64,000 bases of DNA from Cenococcum geophilum 1.58 (lineage: Eukaryota; Ascomycota; Dothideomycetes; Gloniales; Gloniaceae): assembly GCA_001692895.1 (NCBI GenBank), contig KV748247.1:62001-126000 (forward strand), in the 5' to 3' direction. Below are positions 1 to 13,016 of the stretch, piece by piece. The notes below the pieces were generated by a model. It saw nothing but the letters and a program-made list of their open reading frames with translations. It had not been told where the DNA came from and searched no databases. Numbering within the stretch: position 1 is the stretch's first letter; every line of letters begins with the position of its first letter. Position numbers and translations under genes: made by a program.

Positions 1-97
1 TAGTTGTAGTATATTCCTGCGTGTCTCCTATATATATAGCACTAGATTTCTAATCTAAAGAGCTTGCCGTCGTCCCTATATAGAATGCTATAAAATA
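1..97. other. Unassigned AT-rich flank
   Basis: Ninety-seven AT-rich bases before the first recognisable LTR. I see no gene, repeat end or structure in them. They may be host of the neighbouring LTR or the tail of an element that begins outside the window. Confidence 0.5.
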
Positions 98-378
98 TAT
101 AGGAGGGTACGACCTCTCTAAGATAAGAAAGTTATAGTGCTGTCTGTCTATCTGTCTGTCGGTTAGTTAGTTAGTTAGTTAGTTAGTTAATTAGTTAGTT
201 ATAATTAGTTAGTAAAACAGTTAGTGGGGTTAGTAAGAAAGAAAGAAAAGAGTATATTTCTGGTAGCTAGTAGGTTTGTAATGTGTATATAGTAGAGGGA
301 AGAAAGAAGGAAGCCAAAGGCTCTATAAATATAGGAAAATGCTAAGTTAGTAGGCGACGTCCAATCTATACCACTATA
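98..378 (+). repeat. Solo LTR, family X, copy 1
   Basis: This 281-bp block matches the block at 58,887-59,120: an AGAGGGTA-like start, a tetranucleotide run (GTCT/GTCG then GTTA), a run of GAAA, a GGAAGCC stretch and an end near GGCGACGTC. The ends read TATA...TATA here and TGTG...CACA in the other copy, as expected for an LTR hit by RIP. No internal region of the same element adjoins it. An inverted gypsy LTR begins two bases downstream, so the target duplication cannot be verified. The gypsy family assignment is inferred from context. Confidence 0.6.
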
Positions 379-379
379 G

Positions 380-845
380 TATTAGGTAATTTTAGGTAAT
401 TTCTTTAAGGGTTCTAGTCTGTGTGTATCTTGTAGGTCCATTTCTTAGGGTTCTATTCTTTTCCTTTTAGGTCCTATCCATATAGTCCTAGTAATATCCT
501 TAGGGTCTTATTCTATATTCTTATCCTATTTATAGTTTTATAGATATATTTAAGTTCCTTCTTAGAAAGAGAGAGTAGAAAGAGCTTTAGATAATATTAG
601 TAACTTAGTAAATTAAGGTATAAATATAATAAGAGGGACGCGTAAGCCTATACAATTAGATTATCTATACACGAGAATCTAAAGCTAGGGAAAGGAAAGG
701 AGAAGAAGAGTAGCGCTGCTTAATATTTTATAAGATCTTCGCGTTACGTGACCGCAATATGCAGCAATCTATAGCAACTTGCCGGTGTGAAGATCTGCTA
801 AAATCTGCCAACTAAGTTCTGCCATTTTCTACCAGTGCTATAATA
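380..845 (-). repeat. Gypsy family B LTR, inverted copy
   Basis: Read on the minus strand, this block is the near reverse complement of 1,865-2,288. Shared landmarks are the GGCAAGTTGC and TGCGGTCACGT motifs, a TTCTCCTTTCC tract and a repeated AGGACC motif near the end. It therefore forms an inverted LTR pair around the pol fragment between them. Flanking bases on the two sides do not match, so this is not a clean solo LTR. It may be the remaining end of a second B insertion or the product of a rearrangement. Confidence 0.65.
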
Positions 846-1864
846 CCTTTAAGAAAGATATATAGCTTAATTAGCAACTAATTTATATACTACGTCGCCC
901 CCAGACTACCTATATTACACTACCCGTATTAAAGACCTAGGAAGTTAATAGTGACCTAAAAAAGCCCCCTATAAAGAATAGTAAGGGACGTTAAACGTTA
1001 TACTAAACTAATAAATTAGAGGGATAATGTGTGGAAGATAGAATAGGAGCTAAAAAAGATTATAAACCCTAAACCGCAAAATACAGTCTGGAAAATGGCT
1101 ATAAGGAAACTAGCGGACCTCCTATTAGTTAATATCTACTATATTAATGCCGTAGGATTCTACTAAAACTTAGTTTAGCCTAATACCGTCGCCTTTACGA
1201 CTAGCTTATATGAAGTTAATTAGATAATTAAGGAAAAGGAAAGTAAGCTTAGTGGATAAAAAAGTAAGCTTATAGGTAAGGAACTAGTAGAATAAAAGCT
1301 CCCCTATTAACACTAGAAATTTAAGGATATATTCTCTAAAGTAGCGTCCGATATACTTCTACTTAACTAACTATATAACTATAAGATTAAGATTAAGTAG
1401 GGTAAAGAAAATACCCTTAGCTTTAGCCCCCTTTATAGGTAGTCTATTACTAAATTATAAGCTATAAAGTAGTATCTTATTAATAACCTAAATAGGGGCT
1501 TTATTAAGCCTAGCTAAGCCTCTTTTACCTCGCCTATTTTCTTTATTAAAAAGCTAAATAGAGGACTCCGCTTTTATATTAACTACTATAAGCTAAATAA
1601 TATAACCTATAAGGACCGCTATCCGCTACCCCTACTTAATAAGACTCTAGCCTAAATAGGTAGAGCTAAGGTCTTTATAAAGCTTAATATCTACTAGGCC
1701 TTTTACTAAATTAGGATAAACCCTAAGTCTAAAGATCTTACTATATTTTAGACCTGTTACGGAACGTATAAATATAAAGTACTTCCTTTTAGACTAACTA
1801 ACGGACTAGCTACGTACTAGCGGTATATAAACGATATACTCTTTAACTACCTTAATAACTTCTA
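846..1864 (+). mobile_element. Ty3/gypsy pol fragment (reverse transcriptase)
   Basis: A fossil fragment of a gypsy polyprotein on the plus strand. The reverse transcriptase region is clear between about 1,500 and 1,860, with the family-typical lysine-rich entry, the DRYPLP-like segment and the IKLN...AF block. It is broken by many disabling changes and has no LTRs of its own orientation on both sides. It may belong to family B or be the older host of the flanking B LTRs. Confidence 0.7.
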
Positions 1865-2905
1865 TGTTACGGCACTGGCAGAACTTGGCAGAACTACGCA
1901 CCGGCAAGTTGCCACAGATTGCCGCATATTGCGGTCACGTGACGCGAAGATCGTATATAGCTTCGAGCGGCGCTCCCCTTCTTCTCCTTTCCTTTCTTTA
2001 GCTTTAGATTCTCGTTTATAGATAATCCAATCATACAGGCTTACGCGACCATTTTGCCGTACTTATGTCTCGATTAACTAAGTCGCTAACATTATCTAAA
2101 GCTTACTCTACTCTTTCTTCCTAAGAAGGAACTTAAATATATCTACGAGAACACAGAACAGGACCCTAAGGATATTACCAGAACCATAAGGACAGGACCT
2201 AAAAGAAAAGAACAGAACCCTAAGGAAAGGACCTATAAGATACACACAGACCAGAACCCCTAAAGAAATTACCTAGAATTACCTAACACCCCTACCACTA
2301 TGCCACGAACCACAGCAGCAGGTAAAGCAGCTGTAGGACCCTTAAATACTTTAGATAAAGAAATAATTAACGTTTTAACCCCCTAGGCGGAGCTTACGGC
2401 TACTAATACCAAAATTAAATGATTGCGAGAGCTGCTTAAAGCTAGAGATACCCCTATATCTAATAATAAGTCATTATTAGACAACTAAAGACTTACTATA
2501 GTCCTTTAGGCCCTATCCTAGCGCCTTAGTGGATCCACTAAGGCCTATATAGCACTAAAGCGGTCAGCAAAGGTCGCGGACCCCCCACTACTTATAGACG
2601 GAACCGACCCTATATTTAATAATTAGAAGCTCCAATTATAGGATAAACTTAAAGTTAATGCAGACTACTTCCCTAACGCCCGAGCTAAAATAGCCTACGT
2701 CTTCGGCTATACTGGCGGAGACGCCTAGACGTATTTACGCCTGTAATACACTAAAGACTTAGCAGACCCCTTTATCTCTAAAGAAGAAATAATTAAACAC
2801 TTATCTTCTATTTATAAAGACCCTTTTAAAGTATAGAACGCCCGCCTTAGCTATAAAAGCCTAAATATAAAAACAACGGAGACCTTTTTAGCCTTTTAGA
2901 CCCAC
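1865..2905 (+). mobile_element. Ty3/gypsy family B: 5' LTR plus gag start
   Basis: The LTR (1,865-2,288) begins TGTTACGG and ends CTAACA. The gag reading begins at an ATG at 2,300 and gives a gypsy gag-like protein: an N-terminal leader, then a retrotransposon-gag region from about 2,560 to 2,900. The element is cut at 2,905 by the poly-T end of a minus-strand LINE. It is a broken fossil with many changes. I did not find its continuation on the far side of the LINE. Confidence 0.7.
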
Positions 2906-3443
2906 TTTTTTATATATATCTATTTTATTGTACTATATATAATACTACACATACAGCCTCTAGGTTATAGCGCTATAATTCTATATATATAAATCCTTTC
3001 TAGGCAGCTTAATATATACTAGTAGCTATATTCTAGTAGTTTATAAACCTCTAAACTAGAGGTTTACCGTTTTCTAGTAAAATACTAGGCTATAACAACT
3101 ATTAGGTAGTATTAAAACAGTAGAAAAATAGTAAAGAAAATGGTAAAAGAGTCCTAACGCCTACCCTTATACTTTTTATAGTTTATTTCTATCCTTTTAC
3201 TTACTACTATCTATTTACTAGGAGTTTAGTAGGAGTTACCTCCTTCTAAAGGTCCTACTTCCATTAGCCACTTTTTAGTAGCTATTTTTGTCCTACTTAA
3301 AAATAAAAAAGCGCCTCTCTTCCTTTCTCTATATAAAAGAGCTTCTCTAAAAAGAGAGAAGAGCTTAGTTGTTTTTGTATTTCTTTTCTTTCTTCCCTAT
3401 ATAGTCTGCATTCTAGTAATAGGTGCTTAGGAGTCTATATAGC
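2906..3443 (-). mobile_element. Tad-like LINE, 3' end (left part)
   Basis: Read on the minus strand this is the 3' end of a LINE, finishing in an A/T-rich tail at 2,906-2,920. It shares its last 250 bp with the 3' end of the LINE at 10,734-16,936: a GTAACTCCTACTA block, an ACTATAAACTCC-like block, TAAACTACTAG and a GCCTAGAAAGGAT block. It stops at 3,443, where gypsy A1 inserted. The same LINE resumes at 23,630, and the five bases ATAGC are present at both junctions. The upstream part holds RNase H and reverse transcriptase. Confidence 0.75.
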
Positions 3444-3863
3444 TATAATAAAGCCTTATAGTAGGAACCACGGTAGACTTATTAATAGGCTAAGTATATA
3501 GGTAAATAAGAAGTTAACAACGTAATAATAACAGGTGGAGTAGTTGCCTAATAAATTAACTCTAATTATATTCTAAGATTTACTATAAAGAAGAAAAACT
3601 ATCTATAGAGACCCTGTGTCTTTAAATATATAACTCCTCCCTATAGTAAAGGGTTTAGTACGTTAATATATTAGTATATTAGTATATCGCGTTTCTATAT
3701 TTCCGCGTTCCTATATTCCGAACTTATAATATAACTATCTATATAACTTAGCTACCTCTTATTTTATAGCTTAATTGGTTCTAGCGCCTCCTATACTACC
3801 TTAACTAACCTATTTATATCTATTCTTAGTAATTATACTACTACTAATATAAGGTCCGTAACA
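3444..3863 (-). repeat. 3' LTR of gypsy A1
   Basis: This 420-bp LTR runs from TGTTACGGACC (minus strand, at 3,863) to its end at 3,444. It matches the 421-bp LTRs of copies A3 and A4 throughout. A purine-rich tract, seen on the plus strand as CCCCCTCCTCTTT, lies just outside its start, as expected for a 3' LTR. Confidence 0.85.
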
Positions 3864-5559
3864 CTATCCCCCTCCTCTTTATTTTTATCCTTAAGGATAT
3901 CTCCTATCTCTAAGTCGTCTATTAGAGGTATAGCATTCCTATCTTTAACTTAATGACCTTTATTATTCCTAATACCTCCTATTAAATCCTCTACGTTTAA
4001 TCGTTGTAACTAGCTAGTAACGTTTATTCTATCGCTTAGTGAAGTTATACTGTCCTATTTTTATTATACAGAGAAAAAGCTAGTGTGTATTACGATTACG
4101 TCTCTATCTGGTTACTAACCTTCTTTCTATACTAAATATACGCGAGTAAATATGCGATTATCCTATAATATTTAATCCGTCTTTAACGCTAAATATATAT
4201 ATCTTATTATTCTTTATAACCGTCTAGTTCCTTATCTAATCTTCTTTAGGGTTACGCGTATTAGTAGCGGCTAAAAGACTAGAGAGTAAGCTAGCTAAGG
4301 CCCTTACTAAAGTGCAGCGTTGTTTTAATAAGGCGTCTTAGGCTCTAAAAGCTTAACTAGATGCTTATACTCGCCTAAGCCATTCAGCAAAGGTCTATAA
4401 AAAGGTATACTTAAAAAAGCTTTGTTTAGTAAAGTAAGGTCTATTTAAACTTAAGGCTAAAAAGGCTAAAAAGGATTCTAATTAGAAGAGGCAGAAACAG
4501 TTTATATACTAGTAGTAGATCCTTTAAATAATTAGGCTTATCTATTACCTTTAATTAATCCTTTTATCTTTAGCTTCTTCTTAATATTACCTAACCCGTT
4601 TTCTTTTAATACTCCTATACCTTTTCTATAGCGTTATTTAGGTTTTATAGTAGTTTCTAAGTAGTCTTATTATAGCCTATCTACTTAACTTTATACTATG
4701 TTTTATTATTAATGTCCTTATAACTAACGATCTTTAAAACTTACTATTTATCTTCCTCTTATCCTCTATATGTGTCTTCTTTATAAACTAGTAGCTTAAT
4801 ATTCCTATATATTAGCTCTAACATTATAATATGCTATATAGGGTAGATCTTTATCTTAGCTAATAGGTCTAACTTAAATATAACTAGTAAAATCCTTTAA
4901 ATAATTTTAAAAGGTCCTAGTCTAACGTAGTTTAATTTTTTACTTAGTCGTTAACTCTTAAAATTTTTATATAGTAGCTACACTTTATCCCCTTCCTTAA
5001 GATCTAGTCCTTTAGATCTCTTAGCATTATAATACTTTTTTATTTTTTCTTATACCTTTTTTACTAATTCTATAAGGTCTATATAAAGATTTATTAGTAT
5101 CTTTATTTTTTCTTTAACTATACTACTTATTTTCTTTGCTTGCCGTAGTAATAATAATATTCTTAGCTTATATCTATAATTTGCCTTAAATAGTAATATG
5201 CCTATTCCTTCTTATAGTATTGCATTATATATAAACTATATAACTAGTAATAACAATACCTAATTATTCTGTATATAATTAATATAATGCCTTAGATACT
5301 GTTCTAGTGTCTAATTTAATTCTTTTATTTATCTATCCGTCTACGGATAATATACGGTAAAAGTTGCTACTCTAACTTCTTATTCTGCTAAGAATACCTC
5401 CTAAAATGCTACTATAAATCTTAAATCTCCATCCGATATAATCTTACTTAGTACTCTATATCTTATAAATACTTCTTTAACGTAAATTCTAGTGACACCT
5501 TCTGCTAAAATTTCTTCTGTGCATACTATAAAGTAGCCCTATTTAGTTAACTTAACGTA

Positions 5560-5808
5560 GTCGGCAAGTCAATAGGCCATGCAAGCCTCCGGGCCACCCC
5601 ACCAAAATCGCGAAAAACGCGACGCGTTACTCAACTATTACTTTAATGGCTACACCACAATAACAAAACCCCCTTTTTCAAGAGGGTAGACTTATTCTAG
5701 CTCTTAATGCCTATAAGTAAGGCCAATTCTCAAGTCTCCAATCTGCCGTAAAGATATATAGTTTGGTGGGGTGGCCCAGAGGCTTGCATAGCCTATTAGC
5801 TTGCCGAC
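5560..5808. mobile_element. 249-bp TA-type MITE inserted in gypsy A1 integrase
   Basis: A small non-autonomous DNA transposon. The terminal inverted repeats are about 47 bp, begin GTCGGCAAG and have about four mismatches, all C/T transitions. TA lies directly outside both ends (5,558-5,559 and 5,809-5,810), the target choice of Tc1/mariner elements. The interior has no coding potential. The TIR contains CCCCACCAAAAT, which also occurs at the inner end of the mariner TIR at 13,140. The two outer ends are otherwise unrelated, so a shared transposase is not proved. It is absent from the matching position of copy A3. Confidence 0.9.
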
Positions 5809-8800
5809 TACGTTATCTACTATTACTAAGATCGCGTTATACTCTTATCTAGTAATAGGATCTCTTAACTTTAGTAACTTAATAATAAAGTCCTATAATA
5901 TAACTTCCTATAGTCTCTCTGGTATTTTAATAGGTTATAGCCCTCTATATAGCTTATGCCTTATTAGTTTATTCCTTTAATAATCTAGATATTCCCTTAT
6001 TACTTTTCTAGCTATACCCTAGATTTAATTAATAATATACCCTTTCTAAAGTCTTAACACTAAGCCTGTTACTTTATTATGTCCTTAAGTTATTCCCCTA
6101 TAGAAATCTTCTATAAAATACTCTGCTATACTTTTTAGGATATACTTCGCTTCTTAATTTTTGTATATATTTATCTATAGATCTTCTAGCTATACTTTTA
6201 GAATTCTTTATACCTAAAAGCTCTCTAGTATCTTATAGACTCTTTTTAGTTTATTATCCTCTTAAGTTACTATTAGTTTGGGGTAATTATATCTAATTAA
6301 TCCGTCCTTATCTCTATATAGTATTGCTCCTAATAGTTTCTTATTATTCTATAGTTTAGCCTTTCTACTAAGCGCGTCTACTCTTATATTCTTAGTTCCT
6401 TTAGTATACTAAATCTTAAAATAGTATTCTGTAAGCATCTCTGCCTATCTAACCTATCTCTAATTAAGTTCTTTTATTATTAGGAACCCCGTTAAGTTCT
6501 TATAATCTATTTTAACTATAAATAGTTTCTTTACGCCTTATAAGAATACTCTTTATTTCTTAAGTATTATAACTATACCTAATAACTCCTTATTATAGAT
6601 ATTATAGTTTAACTCTAGTAGTATTATTTTCCGACTATAGTATATTACTAGATGCTATGTATTCCTATACTTCTATAGCAAATATACTCCTAGTATAAAG
6701 TCTAATATATCCATTTTTACAATCGTATTTAGTCCTAATTAATAGATCTTAAGGATTAACTCCTAGGTAAATAACTCCTTAAGTTCCCTAAATAACTTCT
6801 TTTATTCGTCTCCCTATACCTATAGTTCCTCATTCTTTATAAACCTAGTAAATAGTTTAATATTCTTTAACGACTATACCATAAACCTCCTATAGTAGTT
6901 ACAAAATTCTAAAAATAACCTTAACTATATCATATTCTTTAGTTTTTGCCAATTTACTATAGCTTCGATCTTCTTTAGGTCTATACTAATATAACCTAGT
7001 TTAATAATAAATCTAATAAAATCGGTCTTTCTAGTAAAGAACTTACATTTCTTAATTACTACTAGCATTTATTCCTTTTATAGTCTCTTTAAAACCCATT
7101 TAACATATTCCCCGTATTCTTCCTTAGTTATTAAGTAGATAATAATAATATTAAGGTATGCTATAATAAACTTATTAAGGTATTCTCCTAATATACTATT
7201 AATTTATTTCTAAAATGTTGCTAGTGTATTTATTAATCTAAATTGTATTACTAATGGCTTATATAGTTCTTCTTTTAACCTAAAAGCTGCCTTTTATTTA
7301 TTGCCTTCCTTAATTCTAATCCAATGGTACGCCTATCTTAGATCTATCTTTATAAAGATTTACACATTACCTATTTAATCCTAAATTTTGCTAATTAAGG
7401 GTAAAGGATACCTATCCTTTTAAGTAATACTATTTAACTGTCTATAGTTAATACATAGCTTAAGTTTTCCGTTCTTCTTTAGTACGAATAATACTAGATA
7501 TCCCGCTAATAACTATAATGGTCTAATATATCCCTTTTATAAGTTCTCCTAGATAAACTCTTTAAGTGCTCTTAACTCCTCCTAAGTAAGCTTATAGGTT
7601 AAAAAGAACCTTAAACTTATTCCTAGTTCTAACTCTATTTTATAGTTCTATACTATATAATTTACTAGCCTTTTACTTTTTAGGCTTTATAGTTTCTTAC
7701 CATACTTATAGTATCTCTTTAGTATATAACTTAAGCCTCGCTTAGTCTCTTTATATATTACTCTAACTTAGTACTATACTAACTTAGTTTGCTATCGCAT
7801 TATACAGCGTTAAGTATCCCTAATATTAACCTAACCTATAATCTAATTAATCTTTAGATTATATTTCTGTAACTAAGGTATATATAATACTGCTTCATCC
7901 CGTCCTAATAGTAGGATATTAAAAGATATTTTAATTTATCTCCCTTTAATAGTTATCTAAATAGGTCCTATTTTAAAGTTAATAATACCTCCTCTATAGG
8001 CTATTAGATCTCCTAAAATTATAATTAGTATATAAGGTTGTTCCTTCTATCTATAAAGTAATCCTATTCTTTAAACTACTACTAGTAAGATATAGTTTTA
8101 TATTACTCCACTATCTATTAGTGCCTTAAACTGTTAATCTTACTAATTAACTTATAAATTTAGGTATTGTCCTCAAATTCCTTTAAGGGTCTAAAACTCT
8201 ACTACTAGCTCCCTTTAGTCCTATAGACCTTTACTTCTCCTAACTATTAGCTGCTTAATTCTTATATACTTAGCTTGCTCTTTAGCTAATACTTAGTTTG
8301 CTTTTATCTTCTATATACTATAGATATATATTTTTTAGGCATTCCCACTACCATTATCTATCTAAGCATTCTTCTATAAGGAATCTTTTTCGTTAAAGTA
8401 TTAAGTCTCCTAGCTCTTAAACTTCTACTAGATACCAGCTGTGTATATACTTAGTATTTCTATACTATTGCTTATCTAGCGCCTAATATATCCTTATAGG
8501 GTACTTCTAATTTTTTTCTTTTAGATTCTTATGCATTTTATATATATTATCCACGTATACTATCTATAATAACGTATAATGCGCTAGGTGCTTTAGGTTA
8601 ACTCTTAACTTATCTTTATTTTTAAGTTTAAACCTTTACTATATTAATCTAAATGTTATAACTTTATTCGCAGGTACTAAGATATATCTTTTACTTCTTT
8701 AGTCCTCTAATTATTCCTTTATATCTTTTAATATTATAATTAAGGCTCCCTTAATATAAGTTATAGCCTTTTCTATAATTAGGTAGTCTTAAATAACTTA

Positions 8801-11029
8801 TTTATCTAACTATATATAAAAATCTTCCCACTTATTATTGTGTTGCTGCCCATACTACTTTTAGTACAGCTATTAAAGTATATACGGCTTATCCATAAAG
8901 AAGTATCTTCTTATTACTACATTATAATAACCCTTTATATATTATTTCTTAAACCTAGTAGGGATTTCTAGATCCTCTTTATCTTCCAGTTTAGTAAGCT
9001 ACTTAGCTTTTAGCATGCCTACCCTAGGCCTATTAGTAATTCTTTATATAGGTGCTTTATCCCTTATATAACCTAGTATACTAATCTATTAATCTAGCTT
9101 TTATTCTTACTATATAAGGATTCTCTATCTAAATTCCTCTCTATTTTTTTTTGGTTTTCGCCTTATAAATAAATTCTTAAAGTTTTCTTACTTCTTAATC
9201 TTAGTTTATTTAATAGTCCTTATTTGCGTCTAGAAATCTTAGTCCTATAGGATTCTTAATCCTAAGCTTACTTCCTTCTTAAGCTTTGCTCCAGCCTTAG
9301 TCTAACTAGGCTTCTTTAGTGTTCTTATCTTGTCTTAAAAGTCTTAAATCTTACTTATCTCGTCTTAAGAATCTTATGCCTTTAGGAAACTTTATCTTAA
9401 GCTTATTTATATATTACTAAACTAAGCTATTACTCTGCTCTGTTAGTTATCGCCTATTATAGGTCCTTAAGCTTATCTTATCCCGTTTTAGAAATCTTAA
9501 GCGTCTTATATCTCTTCTTAAGAATCTTAAGCCTTTAGCCTTTTACCTTTATTAAGTGCTAAAGTAGTTCGCTATCCTACTTCTCTTACGTCTTATAAAG
9601 CGATAGATATTATATCTAGTAGGGTCTTAATCCCTACTAATATTCCCTATTCCGTAGTAGAATTATCCTCTACCTCTTATATAATATCTTTAAGGTCTAT
9701 ATACTCCTAATAAGCTGCCTTTATTGCCTTATTATTATAGAATGTTTTACCTATATTAAATTTATTATCCTTAATATCCAATCTATAAACTAGTTTGTTG
9801 GTTCCTCTAAACTCTAATAATTTTAGCTCTTATAGCCAATAGCTTGTGCTATACTTAGCGTCTTTATAAATTTAGTATGCGTTATTATAACAAAACGTAA
9901 AACTTTTAATTAAATATTCTTTTATTCCTTGTAGTATACTATTATCTATCTATATATATATATCTTCTACTAGTCTTATTCCTTTTACTATATAGTAACT
10001 CTAACTACTCTTATAGTCTTTAGCGTAATAACCTTATTTCCTATAATTTATATAAGCTCCTTCTTTAAACCATTTTTCTTATTATAAAGTCCGCCTAAAC
10101 GTCTTCTGCTATTAAGATTCTTAGTTTAGCCTCTGCTCCTTAGACCTTTAATTACTTAATCTTTATCCTCTAGGTTTCTATAGTCGTTTATTCCATTTTC
10201 TATTTTCTTTAGTACTACTTAAATCTATTAGCTCTGCGCTATACTATAGTTTTTAACTTTAACTTTGTTATTACGTGCCTTGCGCCTTATATAACTATAG
10301 AACTCTATCCTAACCCTTCTTAGTCTACTCTCTTTAGTAAATCCTATTGTCGATCTTAATTACTTAATTAATTAAATCTTTAGGGGTATCCGCATCTTCT
10401 ATTAGGATAATTACGTTCTAGACTTTTACTTTAAGTCCCTGTTTATACTATCCTATAAGCGCCTTATTATTTTATTTAACTTATATTGCTAATATTTAAA
10501 ACTATATTATATACTTAATTGCTAAAGTCCTTTATACTAGGTTTTAAAGCTTTTTTCCCGCTATAGTAGTTACCTCTAGGTCTCTAAATATCTGCGTTAA
10601 GCGTTCTGTAAACCCGCTCTAACTTAAGAATATATATCGCACCTCCTAGTTAGTAGTCGTTATACTATACTCCTACACCTCTATAAGGTAAGGCTTAAAC
10701 TACTTAAGTACTCTCCCCGTTAAGAACAATCCTGACCCCTTTACCACATATGCAACCTTACTAAAAGGTAGTGCCACACTCTAAAACTTACGCATACCCA
10801 TCTTACCATTAAAAACAATCGATTTTCTAACTTTTAAGACCTAATTCCTACTGCCTAGCGAGCTAGAGGTGGATTTATTTGTCGTTTTATCCCCTTTTCC
10901 CAATAGAAAAATTTTCTTTAATGGTGGCCCTAGCTTAACATGCGGATCGTTGGTACCCCCCAACGAAAATTTTGACCCGAGTTTATAATTAATAAGCCGA
11001 TTAATTAACCTAAAGCTTTAATTTAGAGC

Positions 11030-12835
11030 CTTACGCAGAGCCACGTGTAGACGTGCAGACGTGTAGACGTGCAGCCGTTTGTTCTGGCGATTAATTGCAG
11101 AGATATTTGTAGAGACGATTGTATAGGCAATTGTATAGGCGTTTGTGTGGGCAATTAATTGATTAATTAATTATATAGACGTTTGTGGAGCCGTGCGTAA
11201 AGCCGTATATAGAGCTATTTATAGAGCTGTTCGTAGAGACGTTCGTATAGGTGTTTAGTTGATTAATTAATTAATGATATAGGCGTTTATAGGCAATTGA
11301 TCGATTAATCGACTAATTATATGGGCGTTTATATAGGCGACTATATAGACGTTCATAGAGCCGTTTATAGAGCCGTTTGTGTAGACGATTATAGAGCCTT
11401 CCTAGTATATTAGTGCTGCATATTAGTAGAGCTTTAGAGCTCCGTATTAAGCTTTAAGTAGAGTTTTGAGTAAAGCTTTAAGCTTAAGGGGGAGACCCCC
11501 TTGGACCGTAGGTAGAGTTCTTATAGAGGCTTTAGTAGAGCGCGTTTGGTAGAGCGTTTAGTAGAGCGTTTAGTAGAGCGTTTATAGAGCCTTTCTAGAG
11601 CTTTTTATAGAGCTCTGTGTAGAGGCTTCGGTAGAGCTTTTATGTAGGGCTTTGGTAGAAGCTTTTTGTAGAGCTTTTAGTAGAGCTTCGTGGCAGAACT
11701 TTTGTAGAGCTTTGTGTAGAGCTTCGGTAGAGCTTTTGTGTGGAGCTTCGGTAGAGCTTTGTGTAGAGCCTTGTGCAGAGCCACATGCAGGCGTTCGCAC
11801 GGGCGATTAACTGCAGAGACATTTGTAGAGACGATTGTATAGGCAATTGCATGGACGTTTAATTGGTCGTCATATGGGCGTTTGATTGATCGATTGTATG
11901 GGTGTTTGATTGATTGTATGGGCGTTTGTACGGGCGATTATGCAGACATTCGTAGAGCCGTTTGTAGAGCCGTCCGTGTAGACGATTATAGAGTCTTCCT
12001 AGTATATCAGTGCTGCGTGTTAGTAGAGCTTTAGAGCTCCGTATCAAGCTTCGAGTAGAGCTTCGAGTAGAGCTTTAAGCTCAAGGGGGAGACCCCCTTG
12101 GACCCCCCCTGCGCACTACGTGCTCTATTTACTGCGCGGGCAGAGCTCTTGCAGAGGCTTTGGTAGAGGCTTTGGTAGAGCTTTTAGTAGAGCTTTGTAA
12201 AGCTTCGAGCAGAGCTTTGTATAGGCGTTCGTGTAGGCGTTCGTGTAGGCGTTCGTACGGACGTTCGTACGGACGATTGTATGGGCGATTGTAGACGTTT
12301 GTAGAGACGTTTGTAGACGCTCGTAGAGACGTTTATACGGGCGTCTGATTGATTGTATAGGCGTTTGGTTAATTGATCGTATGAACGTTCGTACGGGCGA
12401 TTGTGTAGACGTTTGTAGAGCCGTTCGTAGAGCCGTTCGTAGAGCCGTTCGTAGAGACAATTGTACGGCGATTGACCGTATGGGCGGTTATACGGCCGAT
12501 TGCAGAACCTTCCTAGTATATTAGTGCTGCGTGTCAGTAGAGCTTTAGAGCTCCGTATAGGGCTTCGAGTAAAGCTTCGAGCAGAGCTTCGAGCAGAGCT
12601 TCGAGCAGAGCTTCGAGCAGAGCTTCGAGCAGAGCTTCAAAGGGGAGACCCCCTTAGACCCCTGCGCACAGCGTGCTCCATTTACTGCATGGCCAGTACA
12701 CTAGGTGGGCAGAGGTGCTGCAAAGCTTTTGGCAGAGCCTTTGGTAGAGCTTTTGGTAGAGCTTTTGGTAGAGCTTTCGCAGAGCTTCGTACGGAGCTTT
12801 NNGCAGAGCGTTTGTAGAGCCCAATGTTTTGAAGT
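11030..12835 (+). repeat. Nested tandem repeats: 12-bp units in about 0.5-0.6-kb higher-order copies
   Basis: Two levels of repetition. The short unit is 12 bp, consensus near CAGAGCTTCGWG or GAGCTTTTGGTA. It is perfect in runs at 12,560-12,638 and near 12,720-12,780, and looser at 11,520-11,780. Higher-order copies share the anchor CCTAGTATATTAGTGCTGC (11,401; 11,998; 12,512) and a hairpin of five G, AGA and five C flanked by AA and TT (11,486-11,502; 12,083-12,099; 12,640-12,655). The block is richer in CG and CA than its surroundings, so it has suffered little RIP. It contains ambiguous bases (12,801-12,802 and 12,837), suggesting assembly trouble. Because 12 is a multiple of three, long frames of repeated tetrapeptides appear on both strands. 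I do not call them genes. Confidence 0.85.
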
Positions 12836-12880
12836 TNGTCACGTGGATTCTGCCATAACTTACCGCGCGCAACTTTTTTT

Positions 12881-12968
12881 CTAACCAATGAGAAGCCGGC
12901 TTTCTAACCAATCAGAAGCTGGCTTGGCGGGAGTTTGAATTCCAGGACCCCCAACCCGAATATATAGA
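12881..12968 (+). promoter_or_regulatory. Promoter-like stretch of the ORF1-only LINE
   Basis: Two tandem copies of a 23-bp motif, each with a CCAAT box (12,885-12,889 and 12,908-12,912), are followed about 46 bp later by a TATA-like GAATATATAG (12,958-12,967). This looks like a normal RNA polymerase II promoter pointing at ORF1. It lies 2.2 kb inside the element, so a transcript starting here would omit the repeat block. A full-length copy therefore needed an upstream start. Function is inferred from the motifs only. Confidence 0.5.
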
Positions 12969-13016
12969 CCACTCGTACCTCGGGTCAATAAGCGAGGCAT
13001 AGACAGGAACACTGAA

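Noticed and set aside
11582-12911. Several open frames of 60-110 codons with repeated tetrapeptides on both strands
   Set aside because: They arise because the tandem unit is 12 bp. They overlap on both strands, have no conserved domain and follow the repeat borders exactly.
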